Shown here one piece after another: positions 11,080 to 24,100 of a DNA stretch of 64,000 bases. Every line of letters starts with the position of its first letter. The stretch's first letter is position 1. The DNA lies in NCBI GenBank assembly GCA_964023205.1, contig OZ026842.1:8897407-8961406 (forward strand), written 5' to 3'. This DNA is from Lutraria lutraria (Eukaryota; Mollusca; Bivalvia; Venerida; Mactridae). Both the position numbers and the translations under genes were made by a program. The notes under the pieces are model-generated. The model was not told the DNA's origin and made no database searches. It worked only from the letters and a program-made list of their open reading frames with translations.

Positions 11080-14000
11080 ATGTTGTCGAAAAGAAGTTGC
11101 ATCGATATTCTAAAGCGCAATGCTTTGTTGTTATTTACCTTGATTGGGATATTTATAGGGGTTGGTATAGGATTAGGGATTAGACCCTTACAACCGTCTG
11201 AGGATGCATTAATGTGGTTAGGTGAGTTCACGAATTGAATATCTTAACATTTATCTTATATAGAAACAGCTTCGGTGTTTGGTTGGTTTTCGGATCTGGA
11301 ATGACAATTTTTTTTTGGTTAATGTTTTCGACTAAATGAGATAGTCCTCAATTGTCTTCACAGGACTTCCAGGACAACTGTATCTGCGACTTTTGAAGAT
11401 GGTTATTGTTCCCTTGGTTGTGACAGGTGTAATAACAGGTAAAGTAATGTTTAACACACATGTTTATTTAATCTATCTATCATGTAATTATGCCATGACA
11501 TTACAACCATTTATCATTATGTATGTGCATGTACGAGCGGACTAATACGCCAGTATTAAACGTGTATGTAATTACATCAAATTGAATTATGTACCAAGTA
11601 ACATGGAGTTTGGGCATAAAACATTCGCATCATTGATAAAATTCGTATTAATCCATTAGTACATAATTATTATGTGAACACGGAGATGTTTATTTTTGTG
11701 AGCCGTAATGGACAGGCATTAAGAGTTAGAATATGTGCATGTTGAGAAGTGATATGTAGCAATAGTTGTGTGTTTTTTTACTTCGGGAAATTAACCACGT
11801 TATCGTAAAAGTAACATCAACTGTCACCTTATATTAGCTGAAAATATACGATGCCATGATGCTATATTTGATAAAATTAACAATTTCAGCTATTTTGCCC
11901 AAATCGGTTCAGATCGCTGACTTTAAATCACCGTGACCTCTCACTGATAAAGGATCATGGGTTCGAGCTCAGCTACCGATCATGTCTATTTATGTGAGAG
12001 TGTAGGCAGCAAAGGATGGGAGTCTAGTACTGGTTCTTCCCAGGAACGATGGTTAGGTGAACTATCCGCCTCATTTGACTCTGATTGTTGAAGAGGGGGT
12101 GTAAAACTCAAACAAACAAGCAAACAAATACAAATTAGGCATCATTCCAACTTGAGAATGCCTACTTATGATATCAATGGCTATGCAATAAAATGTAATT
12201 TACCCTTCTCCAAATTCTGTTGATCAAACATATCGTCCATATCGCTTATTGTTGACCACTTAGTATTAACAAAGTCAGGTAAATATATTCAGTTCTAACA
12301 ATTTCATATCTAGACTTGGACCAACGAACGGATACAGTTTATTACGCTTACGAGGTCGTTTGTGGTAAACCTGATTAGAGGCAGACAGTTTATCAAAATA
12401 AAGTATTTGTTTTGCTTAATTATTGCGCACTGTCTATGAATTTTATCGTTTTGAACTAGGGATTGCAACATTATCATACAGGGCGGATCATAGCAATATA
12501 TCTGATATCATTTTTATGAGTTGTACTTTTTTCGACTACTCAATGGGCGTATGAATCTTTGATGCGGATCTAGATCCGCTGTGAAAATGTCTCCATTTTG
12601 AAATACAAATTGTGTGTATATTTATTTTTTTAGGTCATAAAAGAAACCTCTTACTTTTAGTTCAACTCATATGAGTTCTTTCAAAACTTTGATCTTTTTT
12701 AGGTACATCTTCATTAGACCCTAAGGCGAATGGCAAAGTCAGTGTTGTAGCAATGTCTTTCATATTTATGAAGAACCTGCTTGGAGCTATTTTAGGCATT
12801 GTCGTGTTTATTATCTTTAATCCAGGTGAGAAAAAAAAATGACAATCGAAATTTGATAAGGATTACAGAGAGGCTGTCTTCATTATTTCCTATTAATGAG
12901 TGAACATGCATACGTACATAATATTATGTTAGCTTTCTTGGAAGATCATTGAGAGTTCTCTGGTGTGGAGTTCGTATATTTGCTTAATGCCTTTTCTTCT
13001 AGTTTTCGTTTAAACTATCGTTTACAGGCTCAGATGGATCAATTAAAAACATATCAAAGAACACTAAACCAACAACTGAAATGCAAACACAGGATATTTT
13101 TGCGGACCTCATAAGGTATTTATGAAATAGGTATGAAAAAGGATTCAAACACATGTTCAATTAATCACGAAAGTAAAAAAAGACTTAGCTATCGTTTACT
13201 TATTAAAATGATGCATATATATTTCTCAAACTGTGTTAAGGATTACTGAAACGATTGCTTCATGGTGTTTATACTACTGTTGATTAGATTTGTTTAAAAG
13301 TTTGTTAGTCAGGCAGCATACGCCAGTGCAAGAAATGAAACAAATCGCATCAATTGAAGCAAATCTGTTATCAATTATTGTATGTACAGAATATGCAAAC
13401 ACTGGTGGTGATCGGTTGTCGAGTAGAAATGCGCTGGACGACATAAAATTTCTAGACTCTACTTTTCGAATTTCTTATGGACGCTTTTCAGTGTTCCTAT
13501 CCCAAATAAGAGCATAGTATCGTTTCTTAAAAATCATAGGTAAGAGGGCGAAGCGTACAGCGGTATTTAACACCGGGTACGATAACGAACTAGGAAGATC
13601 TATTTGAAAATAGTAAGAATATAAATGTCCGATTCTTCTGTATCTTATTTTCCCGTTGGCTGTGCCATTATCACAGCTGTCGAATGGTTCATTAAAGAAC
13701 AGATGAATAAAGATTGAGTTAAGTGATCTCCAGTCTTTGAATTATTTTTTGTGACGGGTTGCCCGACTATATACTTTATGAAGGAAACTCTCTATAAAAG
13801 AAGGTTGTCGAACCCCAAAAGACTTAAAGAAGGAAAACAATCCTTTCGGGCAGGGGGCAACCCATTAATTCGAAGACTGGATTCTTATCAAAATTTTGAG
13901 AAGTATATGATTGAGTGTCACATGGGAGGAACCATCTAAACATACTTTAAGAAACACTTGAAGCTGATTCACCTGGCTTTCTTAATTTTCAGAAACATTA

Positions 14001-17000
14001 TTCCTGACAATATGTTTGAGGCAACGTTTAGGCAGACCCAAACCAAGTACACTTACGTAACTATAGAGAGTAATTCTTCAATTCTTTCGAACAAAACTGT
14101 TCTATCGTTGCTAGAGAAGTCAGTCGGGAAGGCAGATGGACCAAACTTGCTAGGTAAATATCCAAGATCCAAAATAATTCAATCATCAAATTCTAGAAGT
14201 AAGCCTCAATATTCCGGTGAGATAATTTGAGTATTATAAAGAAGAAAACACTTTTGATTACTTATTTACATCTGAAGACTGTTCTAAAGCGGTACCCTCC
14301 AGTGTTTTGTTCTGCTTTTTATGTACGAGCATATATGTTGTGTGGGTTTTGCGTAAGGGATCTGGGGGAGGTAGTATTATTGGTTAAGAGGAATGTTTTG
14401 TGTATGTTTTGATTTCTAAGAATTACGAGGGGTTATCCAAAAATACGTGGACTTTTGTAATATCTTTTGAACGGCAATGTTTAGTGTGATGGAACTTTAT
14501 TTATTTATTATACTTTCTTCTAAGTTGTGTACAAATTTCGGTTAAATATCTTCAAAAGCTCTTACACAATAAAGACAGTCCACGTAATTATGGATAACCC
14601 CTCGTATGTCTGTTTTGTCTGAATGTTATCTTGACAAAATGGATATAGCCAATGAAAACTGTCAATACTAAGTCCAGAATCTCTATTGAGAATAATAATA
14701 CCTAACAGCACTTCTAACAGCATACACTGATTTATTTCAGGTCTTATATTTGCTTGTACTATGATGGGAATAGCATTAGCGTCTCTAGGAGCTAAAGGTA
14801 AACCGGTTGTGGATTTTTGTGACGCATTCGGACATACAATTATACTGATGATCGGCTGGATTTTATGGTACTTTCTTACATATGTGGTTGAAGTGCGTGT
14901 AAAATGCTTTATCAAACTCTGTGATATTATTTGATAGATTTGTTTTCACTTAAGTCGTGCCAACATCAATTGTCATTTGGTGTCTCTTGCCTTGACTGTG
15001 AAATACTGTATATAACACTCCCTTTCGTTTTGTAGAGCACTTGGTTGATAGTTAATGAAGAAATTTAAACACAGCCGCACTTCAAACGATCTTTCGTGCC
15101 AATTTACCCAATGGAAGGACATAATTAAACTGCCCTTACACTTGTCAGATCCTTTCACACTACATAGTTATTGACACGAAACTTCAAGTGTCAACTGTGC
15201 GTCTAAGTCTTTGATTTTATCATCATTCTATCGTCCGAGACAACACATATATGAAAAAAACTTCAAGCTTTCATATTTCAGGACAACTCCACTGGGAGTA
15301 ATAAGTTTGATACTTGTGGCTGTGGCAGGTATTGAGGACATTGATTCATCGTTTCGAGATTTAGGAATCCTTGTGTTAGCGGTGACACTGGGCCTTGTGG
15401 TACAACAATTGGTTGTCATGCCACTAATCCTGTTTGTCATAACGAAGCGAAATCCATACAGACACTTATTACACATAGCCAGACCTTGGCTAATTTCATT
15501 TGCGTCATCAACGTCGTAAGTTTCTATTCTCATTAATTGAAATACATGTACTGTAACTACAATAACATACTTATATTGATAGCATAGTCTAATAGATACT
15601 TATATTGTGGCTTCACATCTCTGAATGTTCATCTTCCCATGTATTTTTGTCATAATGCAAGACATAATACTTTCTGTGGCAGTTTGTGCGCTTTGTAATT
15701 AACATGTCTCATATGGTTTATCAAAATGTGTTGATTTATCCTTATTTAATTGGAATACTGCGAATGAAATCCGTAAACCGAATTATTGCCTTGTAATAAT
15801 TTGTATTACATATTAGGTCCGGCGCTGTTCCAGAAATGCTACGATCGTGTGAGGTTCTCTTAAATGTTGACAAGACCGTATCTAGATTTGTCATCCCGTT
15901 CAGTATAACCGTGGGTGCAAGTGGCAGTGCTCTATATATATCTTGTGCTTCATTGTTTGCGTGTAATCTGTCAGGACAACCACCATCTGCGGCCACTATC
16001 GTCATAGTAGGGTACAGTATTAAATATTGATATCGAAGTGTCAAAATTAATATCAATAGACAATTATACATTTACCTTTGCGATTAAGATTTCTAAGAAA
16101 CTATTAATATTTCTAATAAAATTGAATGTTTGAGTAATAATAAATTATTATTATTGAATGAAATTACAGTATGAATTAAGGATTATCCAAATTCATTATA
16201 TTCTGCCAATGCGTCTCTAAGAGGGCCTTATTGAATACATTTTGCCTTCACATATGGTTTGTTTAATTTTTATATTTACCATTATTACAGCATATAAATC
16301 CTTTAAGTGTATATACTCATGTCTTGTTTCAAATCCCTCTGTAAACATTCCTTCTTGAGTGAACATGCTATTGAAGGATGGTGAAAATAACTGTTATATA
16401 TTATTGTTGTTAGGTTTTAAATTCACGACTCCTATAAATTCAGATGTTTGACAACGGTATCTGCATTTGCCATTCCGTCAGTACCAAGTGCTTCCATAGT
16501 TACCGTAGTGATGATACTGACGTCTCTTAATGTTCCGGTAGATGCCATTGTCCTCTTGCTTGCCGTGGAATTCTTATTGTAAGCTTTACATTTATACTCC
16601 GTACATATTTCTTTGTTTTGATTATTTAATGGAATATACATTGAGAAAGCAAACGATTAAATCTGTGTATCCGGATATTTACCTTTCTTTAGGTTTCGCA
16701 CAAATGATTAACGGCAGCATTAAGGTTTCGGTATTACTATACAAGAAAGTGTCTACAAAATTTCTAATGTTCGTGAGGTATGGAAGAAGGACAAACAGAT
16801 CACAAGAGCCAAAACCCTAAAACGATGGCAAAATCTAAAATTGATTTCAATGTTAAATATCGTCATTATTCCTGTTCATAACTTTCTTTTATTAATAATT
16901 ATTCAATCATTTCTTGATTTGCATTATATCAGGGATCGACTGCGGACAGCTGGTTGTGTTGTAGGACACACCATGTGTAGTGTCGTGGTGCAGCATGTTT

Positions 17001-17125
17001 GTGAAGCAGATTTGAACAAGAAAGATAAACAAGACAATGAAGATGAAGAACTGGAAGTTGTAAATGAAAAACAGCCATGTTTGGAACACGAAAAAAAAAC
17101 TAAATTATTGTCAAACAGAAACTAA
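11080..17125 (+). CDS. SLC1-family (EAAT-like) transporter, gene 2, 490 aa, ten exons
   Basis: Exons: 11080-11221, 11364-11438, 12703-12825, 13028-13115, 13993-14153, 14741-14867, 15282-15515, 15817-16011, 16444-16578, 16933-17125; they sum to 1473 nt. The first nine have the same lengths as in gene 1, so this is its closest paralogue. All junctions are GT-AG, and the exon 2 donor (gtaaag) is stronger than in gene 1. TM7 reads GASGS at residues 350-354 in place of NMDGT, followed by Ile where EAATs have Glu. In TM8, Asp428 and Arg431 are kept, while the Na+-site Asn and Asp are Cys435 and His439. The acidic C-terminal tail is 19 residues longer than in gene 1, where a small indel brings an earlier stop. 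It is probably a multi-pass plasma-membrane protein of altered ion coupling. Confidence 0.9.
11900..12130 (+). mobile_element. SINE family A in SLC1 gene 2 intron 2
   Basis: A tRNA-like head with a B-box-like gggttcgagctc at about 11960 is followed by the shared body (ggatgggagtctagtac, gttcttcccagga, tgactctga) and a tail of aaacaaacaag repeats. Copies lie at 20275-20490 and elsewhere. It is non-coding and would be Pol III-derived. Confidence 0.7.
14424..14606. mobile_element. Mariner-type MITE with TA target duplication
   Basis: Inverted ends start with CGAGGGGTTATCC at 14426 and finish with GGATAACCCCTCG at 14604. Arms extend about 28 bp, through tacgtggac and gtccacgta with mismatches. 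TA dinucleotides flank both sides (14424-14425 and 14605-14606). The 179-bp interior has no transposase frame. CGAGGGG ends and TA insertion are typical of mariner elements. It sits in intron 5 of SLC1 gene 2 and is absent from the same intron of gene 1. Confidence 0.85.
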
Positions 17126-17263
17126 ATTCTAACATTGAACGTGTTTGTATCGTGTATTTCTAGAGATCAAGCATTAATATGTAAATTGAGAATTAGAAGT
17201 TTTGTTTCAAGACCTATACTTTGCGTTGCTATATCAGCTGATTCAGCCGTTGTTCTAGCCCGG

Positions 17264-17269
17264 AATAAA
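17264..17269 (+). terminator. Candidate polyadenylation signal, SLC1 gene 2
   Basis: AATAAA lies 139 bases after the stop codon, a usual distance for an animal 3' UTR. No transcript evidence is available. Confidence 0.45.
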
Positions 17270-17289
17270 AGTTTTACATCTCACATAAG

Positions 17290-20200
17290 TTTTAAATTTT
17301 AACTCAGTCGTATCAATTGGATGGGTTTGTGTGGTTGCAGTCATTTATGAACTAGATCACCAATACTGTTGAAAGCTTTCTTTAAACGTGATGTGTTGGT
17401 AAAAACACTGTAATTTTATACTAATATATGTATATAATATTTTCAAACATTGTGTTTGCCGGCGAAGAAGATGTACTTATTAAATATTTAAGTATGTTTT
17501 CTATACAATTTGTCTCCCCTGAATCTTGAATTTGTAAACTTAGTATTTCTCACACAGTTAGTGTGTAAGCGAGAGAGTAATGAATGAAAATCTATGCAAC
17601 TTAAATATTTCCTGTATGGTGTAAGTGTGGCCAATAACCGTACGATTATGCGAGAAACAAAGATAACATGTGGTTATAGTTGAACTAATAATGAGATATA
17701 TTCTTCTAGTAACATAACTTTAGTATCAAACATGTTGTTATATTATCGGATAATGTTTCCGATAAAAGGGGAGAGGTAAACGATATATCTACATTTCTGT
17801 GCTAGTTAAAAGAGTGGAGTCTCAAAAATAGGCACACAATTTGAACACATATTTTCATGAACCCAATCAACTCGTAATCACGTGACAAGCTGACTAAAAT
17901 AGAAATGGGAAACTCTTTCAAATTATAAGATAGTTATGTACATATAGGCAATAATATATTGATATGTAAACAAACAATTATCATCATACATATTTTCTTT
18001 CTTTTACATTGTATCGTTTAAATCTACAATTCACATTTTTATGGAAAAAAGCCAGCATTTTAATGAATTTAGTTGTTAATTGGAGGAGGTGATACATGTA
18101 CTTTAGAAACTGCTTTTTGAAGGCCCAACACCTGTCTGAGATCCGTATGTTCATTTTATACAGGTATGAACTATAGACCGATCCCAATGCTCATGAATAA
18201 TGCCAACTTCTTGGGATCTGTTTCGCAATAGCGGGCGAACTTTGAGGTTAAATGACCAACTTACGACGGCTCATCTGTCTGTATTTCCTAGAAGTAAACC
18301 TATCGTCTGCTTGTTTACGTATTGTGTGCGTAAATGTATATTGCGTGTGTAGTTGATTTGTGTAAACTTAAGTCATGTTTAAATGCATTTTGAACATGAG
18401 GCGGAAAAAATAACCTATATTATTAATTTAGTTGGGCAAGGGTGGATATATTTATTTCCGGAAACAGTAATTTAACGATAAATGGGTTTTAGAATAAAAG
18501 ACATACTTCTACCCCTAATGTTTACAAGTTGACGGGGTCAAACATATTGTGTCCCTTACAACCCCTCCTTCGAGGCCAAAGCTGACATATATTCGTATCA
18601 GAGAACCAATACGCTGCATTGTCAGATTGTATACATTTATTTAATTCGAAACAGTTTCCGATACAATAGCTTTATGCCTCATATTTTATATTTTACTATT
18701 GATCCGCAGAAAAACACAAACCACATACAAATAACGAAAACGTATGGTGTAAACAAAAAATAAACACACAAAATGAGCATTGTTGATATTGCATCATCGT
18801 CGTGAGGTTGCGTCATTTTCGTACATGTAATTATTGAATTTATTAAAGGCCATAGGAGAGCTTTATAATAAAAAGGTTTATCGATCTTACGGTATTATTT
18901 AGATTCTAGAATGTTTCGCTGAAATACAGAACATATTTTGGGACATAAATTAGGTGAACGGGCTATATAAAACTAGGGACATTCTTAACATCGGTGCCGA
19001 AAACCTGTGTTGGATTTAAAGATTGTGAGAAAGGAATATTTTAAAAAAAAAGATCACCTGACATACGTGTTGAAGGTAAGATAGTTGACCATGCATAAAT
19101 GTTGTATTGTTTCACAGGGGTTTAACGGTGTATTAACTAATTATGTAAGGTCACTCCTGACCTTCCACAAGTCAGCTGAGCAGTTTCCTAATGTGTAGTT
19201 TGTCTGGTCATGGTTGGGATTCTAACTCCCTGTGGTGAGAGGTTGATGATCTCTAGTAAGTGACTACAGCCACCCGAACACAGATTCCTCACTTTATTTT
19301 TTCAGAGCAATGCTATATATTTTTATATAATGGTATAGATATGATTTATTACGCCCCGACCATTCGAAATGAGGAAGAGCATTGAGTGTAACACTGTCCG
19401 TCCGTTCAAGTTTAGGTTTCTTGGCGACGACAAATATTTCATGGATTCAGTTCTTACAGGAAGATGTATATCAATGACATTCAGGTAAAGTTTGATTTTT
19501 GTTAAGATCCATTTTTACAGGAGTTACGACCCCTTTTTGTCTTAGCTCTCGGCGTGTGACATTCATGTCCTCCGGACACATTTCTAGATTGGAATACATG
19601 AATATTGATACTAAAAATGGACCTTTCAAGCACTATAATGGATCATATGCCATAGATCTAAGGATAATGTCATTCATCGTGTTGGAAAGTACATCATCTT
19701 ATACATCAGCGACCATATTGGTTCTGTCAAATTTTATGCCATACAAACGAGTTCGAGACTGCTCGTTTCGAAGTACTTGTGTCGCGACTTTCCAAGATTG
19801 ATAATCGATGTCAGAGTTACTGAAATTTCTCGTAAGTAAACCGGGTTTGAAAGTATGATGTGTTATACCAAGTTCCAGTTCTTGCTGATTGGATTTGACA
19901 ATGTTGTGGTTTGTGCCCAGCTAGATAAAACGTTTCTTTACCATCTTGTGCAACACTTATAATGCAGGCGAAACACGGTTATTTTGTTGATGAGACTTTG
20001 TGACGACGAGACATTGTTGAGTCCTGTCCCAATGATGAACTGTCCGAATTCATTTATGTTAGTGGTTGGCTGATTTCTGACTGAATTACTGTTAGACGCT
20101 GGATCGGAACTCGAGCTAGATACGTGCTTGTCTCGTGATAATTGATTTGAACGTTATACCTCGGAAGCCATTTTGGCTTTCGGATTTAGTTCACATCACA

Positions 20201-21050
20201 TGTTGAGGAGAAACAGGAATCTGTTGATAGTATAATGGAAGACTATAATATGTCAATAACTGTATGTATGACCCGCCTTTATGGTCTATGGTTTATGTCG
20301 ACTTCAAATCACTGTAACCTCCTACTGATAGAGGGTCGTTGGTTCGAGACCAGCTACCGACCATGTCTCTTTATGTGAAAAGTAGGCAGTTGCTTGCGGA
20401 GGATGGGAGTTAAGTCCACGTTCTTCCCAGGAAAGATGGTTAGATGACCTGTCCACCTCAAATGACTCTGACTGTAGAAAAAGGACGTAACCATGATGAA
20501 ACAGATTGTATGTGAAACCAACTCCTTAGCTCTAATATTGTCTTTCGACTCAATACAAACCGATTTTATTAGGTTCATTCGGTGAATATAGTGAAGGCAA
20601 CCTTTCAGAAGTTTCTCATTTAACACTAGTTATATAAATGTGTTATTATTTCGTATCTACATTTTACACGGTCATGGTTTTTTTTTCTCGATAAGCCTCG
20701 TTACGTTCCTAGAATTGTATTGTGCATCAAATATATCATTCGATCTGTTCACACTTACTGAGTTTACAGCCATTTTAATTCATGTTTCTGAGGGTTTAGA
20801 TAATATAATTGTTATGTAATTGATTTTCCTTTCCATTGTGGTGCGCTTGTTTACGCCGACATGGTGCATGGACCGTTTAAAGTATTTTAATTTGTGATAA
20901 AAACTAATCACTGTATCGCTTTTAAAACCAATGATGTATATTGTCATTAAAAGTTTATTGAAATATACTGTATGTAATTAGTGTTGATTCCCATAGCTAG
21001 TGTGATATCGAGACTACACTCATTCACCGACCGTGAGAGACATACCTATA
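17290..21050. other. Intergenic DNA between SLC1 genes 2 and 3
   Basis: About 3.8 kb of AT-rich DNA with no exon I can support. It holds a dispersed repeat fragment near 19165-19275 and a SINE at 20275-20490. A 100-codon frame at 19499-19801 matches no family I recognise, and its neighbourhood shows no clear splice structure. Confidence 0.6.
20275..20490 (+). mobile_element. SINE family A, near full length
   Basis: A tRNA-related head with a B-box-like ggttcgagacc at about 20341 leads into ccgaccatgtctctttatgtg, ggatgggagt, gttcttcccagga and tgactctgactgta. It aligns throughout with 11900-12130 and ends near aggacgtaacc. Confidence 0.7.
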
Positions 21051-21118
21051 TGTTTATTTCATTTTTTCAGACCATATTTATACCAGCTTAGCGTTGACCT
21101 GCACAAATCGCCGGCAAA

Positions 21119-24100
21119 ATGAAGTGTTTTGAAGTCGTTTTACGAGTTTTTCGCCGTAACTTGTTGTTATTTCTAACACTAGTGGGTGTAGTTTTAGGGG
21201 TTGGAATTGGATTTGCTGTGAGGACCGCGCATCCATCGGAGAGTCTGCTTTTATGGCTGGGTAAATACTTGCATTTAATAAACTTACTACTTAAAAAAGT
21301 GAAAAAAATCAGCAGTTCTGATAATGGTTTCTTAAATAAATTCTGTTCATGGTTGTATAGGAACTGAATATGATTTGTCTATGAACAACACTTGCAGATG
21401 CAGCTTTTTTATTGTCACATTGAATAACTAGTACAGTTACGGTAAAATTAATGTATCTTCCTTAAAGATTTATTGTTTTGTTTTCCGGGGCAATATATAA
21501 TAATTTAATGGAAGTATATTGTATACTCAATATGTGATTATGCGCGAAATAAGTAGGTCTTTATTTAATAGATAGGCAAAGGATATTGCACAAATCCATG
21601 GCATTTAAACCATCTTGTGACATTTTGTGTTCGTATACTGTTTGTGATATTCTCAAGGTCAGTTTTGGATAACAATCATCATTTAAATTGATGTGCATTA
21701 AAAAAGAAAAACGTTGATCAATTTAAATTTGTGGTTGAATTCAAAATAGATGTTGTGTTGTTTTTTATTTGTATCTATTTTGTCTACAATGCAGTTAGGC
21801 ATAAACATTATTTGTTTCTGGTTACCTGTCCGACTCTAAATTTTCCCGCGGTTCTTTATCTGTTAATTAGGCCTGATGAGCGGCAAATCCACCCTGTAAC
21901 CTTTCAACAATCTTTCAAGAGCCCCCAAAGCGCCAAGCCACCTGAGTATATTGTAGTTAATGAGAATACAACCAGAAACAAGCACTGTAATACGTTGCAA
22001 TTAAGTTGTTATACAATGAGCGCTATGTCGCTTCTTTGGCCAAGAGCATAAAAGCGATGCAAACCGTCATCAACCGAGTTTCTTTGTAATACAGTATGTA
22101 TAATATTTCTATTATGTTTGGTCATTCATAGGAATGCCAGGGGAATTGTATTTACGACTTCTTAAAATGATGATCGTGCCGTTGGTCGTATCCAGTGTCG
22201 TAACAGGTACGTATTCATTGTTTATTATTCAATTATTCATTAATATTATTCAAACAATTTTATCATCAAATACTTACGAACAAAATTATGTATGGGTATG
22301 AACATATATGTACAACGTTTATACGCCATGCGTAAATATGAGAAAACTTACGGATGGTTGACGGTTAAATCCAGGAGTCATTCCCCATCATTAAAGCTGA
22401 AAATGTCGCCAAATTACTGAATGTTTATGCGACATTCCATTAGTAGGTGTTTGGTTTAAAAATGTTACAACATATTAGTGGAAAATGTCGACTTTGCATT
22501 TGAGTAACATCCAGCGTCCGTGCACTAGTACAAGTGCTCACTATGGTTAACTCCAAGACACTATTATAGAAATATTCACAATCATTGATGATAATGTTGT
22601 CTATAATTCTACGAATGATATAGAAATGCGATGTGTGTTACGCAATAGACGGAGCTATGGAAACAACTTATGATACTAGTATACTGTGAACTACATAATA
22701 TTTATTATGTATCATATTTGCATACTTGATACTTAACAAAGCATGGTCGTTCCAGGTACTGCGTCCTTAGATCCTGAAGCCAATGGAAAAATCAGCATTG
22801 TTGCAACAGCTTTCATATTCGTGACAAACACGGTCGGTTCACTACTTGGAGTGCTTACTTTTATTATTTTCAAACCAGGTAAAATACAATCAATGCTCAT
22901 GTCATTCCATTACAAATTAATATAATGTACCACTCACGAGCGCAAAAGCTTTGTTAACTAAACAGCAAAATTGTTCGGCGGTCAATATATTCTCTCATTG
23001 TTAGTAAGATATGGGATAACAACCACTATGTTATACATGTTGTCTGGTAGTTGTAAACTATTGCTTGCAGTTAGTGCTTCAACATTCATTTGCTACCATA
23101 TATCCAAATCAACTATATAAGGGACACAGTTATGGCCTTGTGATCAGTGCCATGGACTTGTATCTCCGCGATCCAGGATCGAAATTCTATGAACATTTGA
23201 TATAAATGACAATTCTCCTACATATGTGGAGAGGTTGTCGGTTCCTTGTGGACGGGAAGATTTGAACTCATTAGAATACGGTCCAGGAAGACTAGATAGA
23301 TGAACCGGCCGCCGTATATAACTGAAATGTCGTTGAAAAAACGGCGCTCGACCCCTGGAACGAAAACCGAAAACATCTGCTACTTGTATATCAACAGGCA
23401 TATTATGATTTATTTGTTTATCATGTGACTGCTAACAGCAATGTATTCATTTATACACAAAATGTATATATTAAGTAAATAATATATCAAGAATAACTTA
23501 TGATATAGGCGTAAATGGGGTTGGAAACCAGGTGTTAAAAACACGAGTGCAAAAACAAGTACAGACACAAGATATATTTGCAGACCTTCTCAGGTATTTA
23601 TATTATTAATTAGTTCTGTCAATTTTGATAAAGAGACAGCCACTGCGTCTCTAGTCCTGACTTCTTTCCCATGTGAGAACTGTCCCTAGCTATATCATAA
23701 GTACAGATAGTGAGAATACGCTTGTATGTGTCAATGAACAGATAAACAAGTGATACATCGACAACTAACGAGCATCATAAACTAAGAATAATGTAAAAGA
23801 ACGAATGTTGTTTATAATCTAGTAGATAATATGTTCGCAGATGTTGCATTACTTTGACCTATATGTGGATGTATTTGTTTGTCAATAGTTATGTGAAATC
23901 GGAATGTTTTATTTGTAGGAACATATTGCCTGACAATATGTTCGAGGCAGCCTTTAGACAGACACAGACACAGTATGAGTATAGCACCGTTAACACGACA
24001 GGTTTTAATAATGCTTCCATGTCAATCATTGCGAAATCTGTTGGAAAAACTGACGGTCCAAACTTGCTAGGTAATAACTATGAATGTTTAAAGATTGTAT

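Noticed and set aside
15228..15533. Minus-strand 101-codon frame
   Set aside because: It is the shadow of SLC1 gene 2 exon 7; similar shadows exist opposite exons 6-8 of all three genes.
19499..19801. 100-codon frame in the intergenic stretch
   Set aside because: No family recognised on either strand, no signal peptide or splice sites; kept only as a note in the intergenic entry.
20275..20490. A free-standing tRNA gene, suggested by the B-box-like ggttcgagacc
   Set aside because: No cloverleaf could be formed, and the sequence continues into a shared SINE body seen several times in the window.
23144..23401. Minus-strand 85-codon frame
   Set aside because: It lies across a SINE-like repeat in an SLC1 intron and has no recognisable domain.
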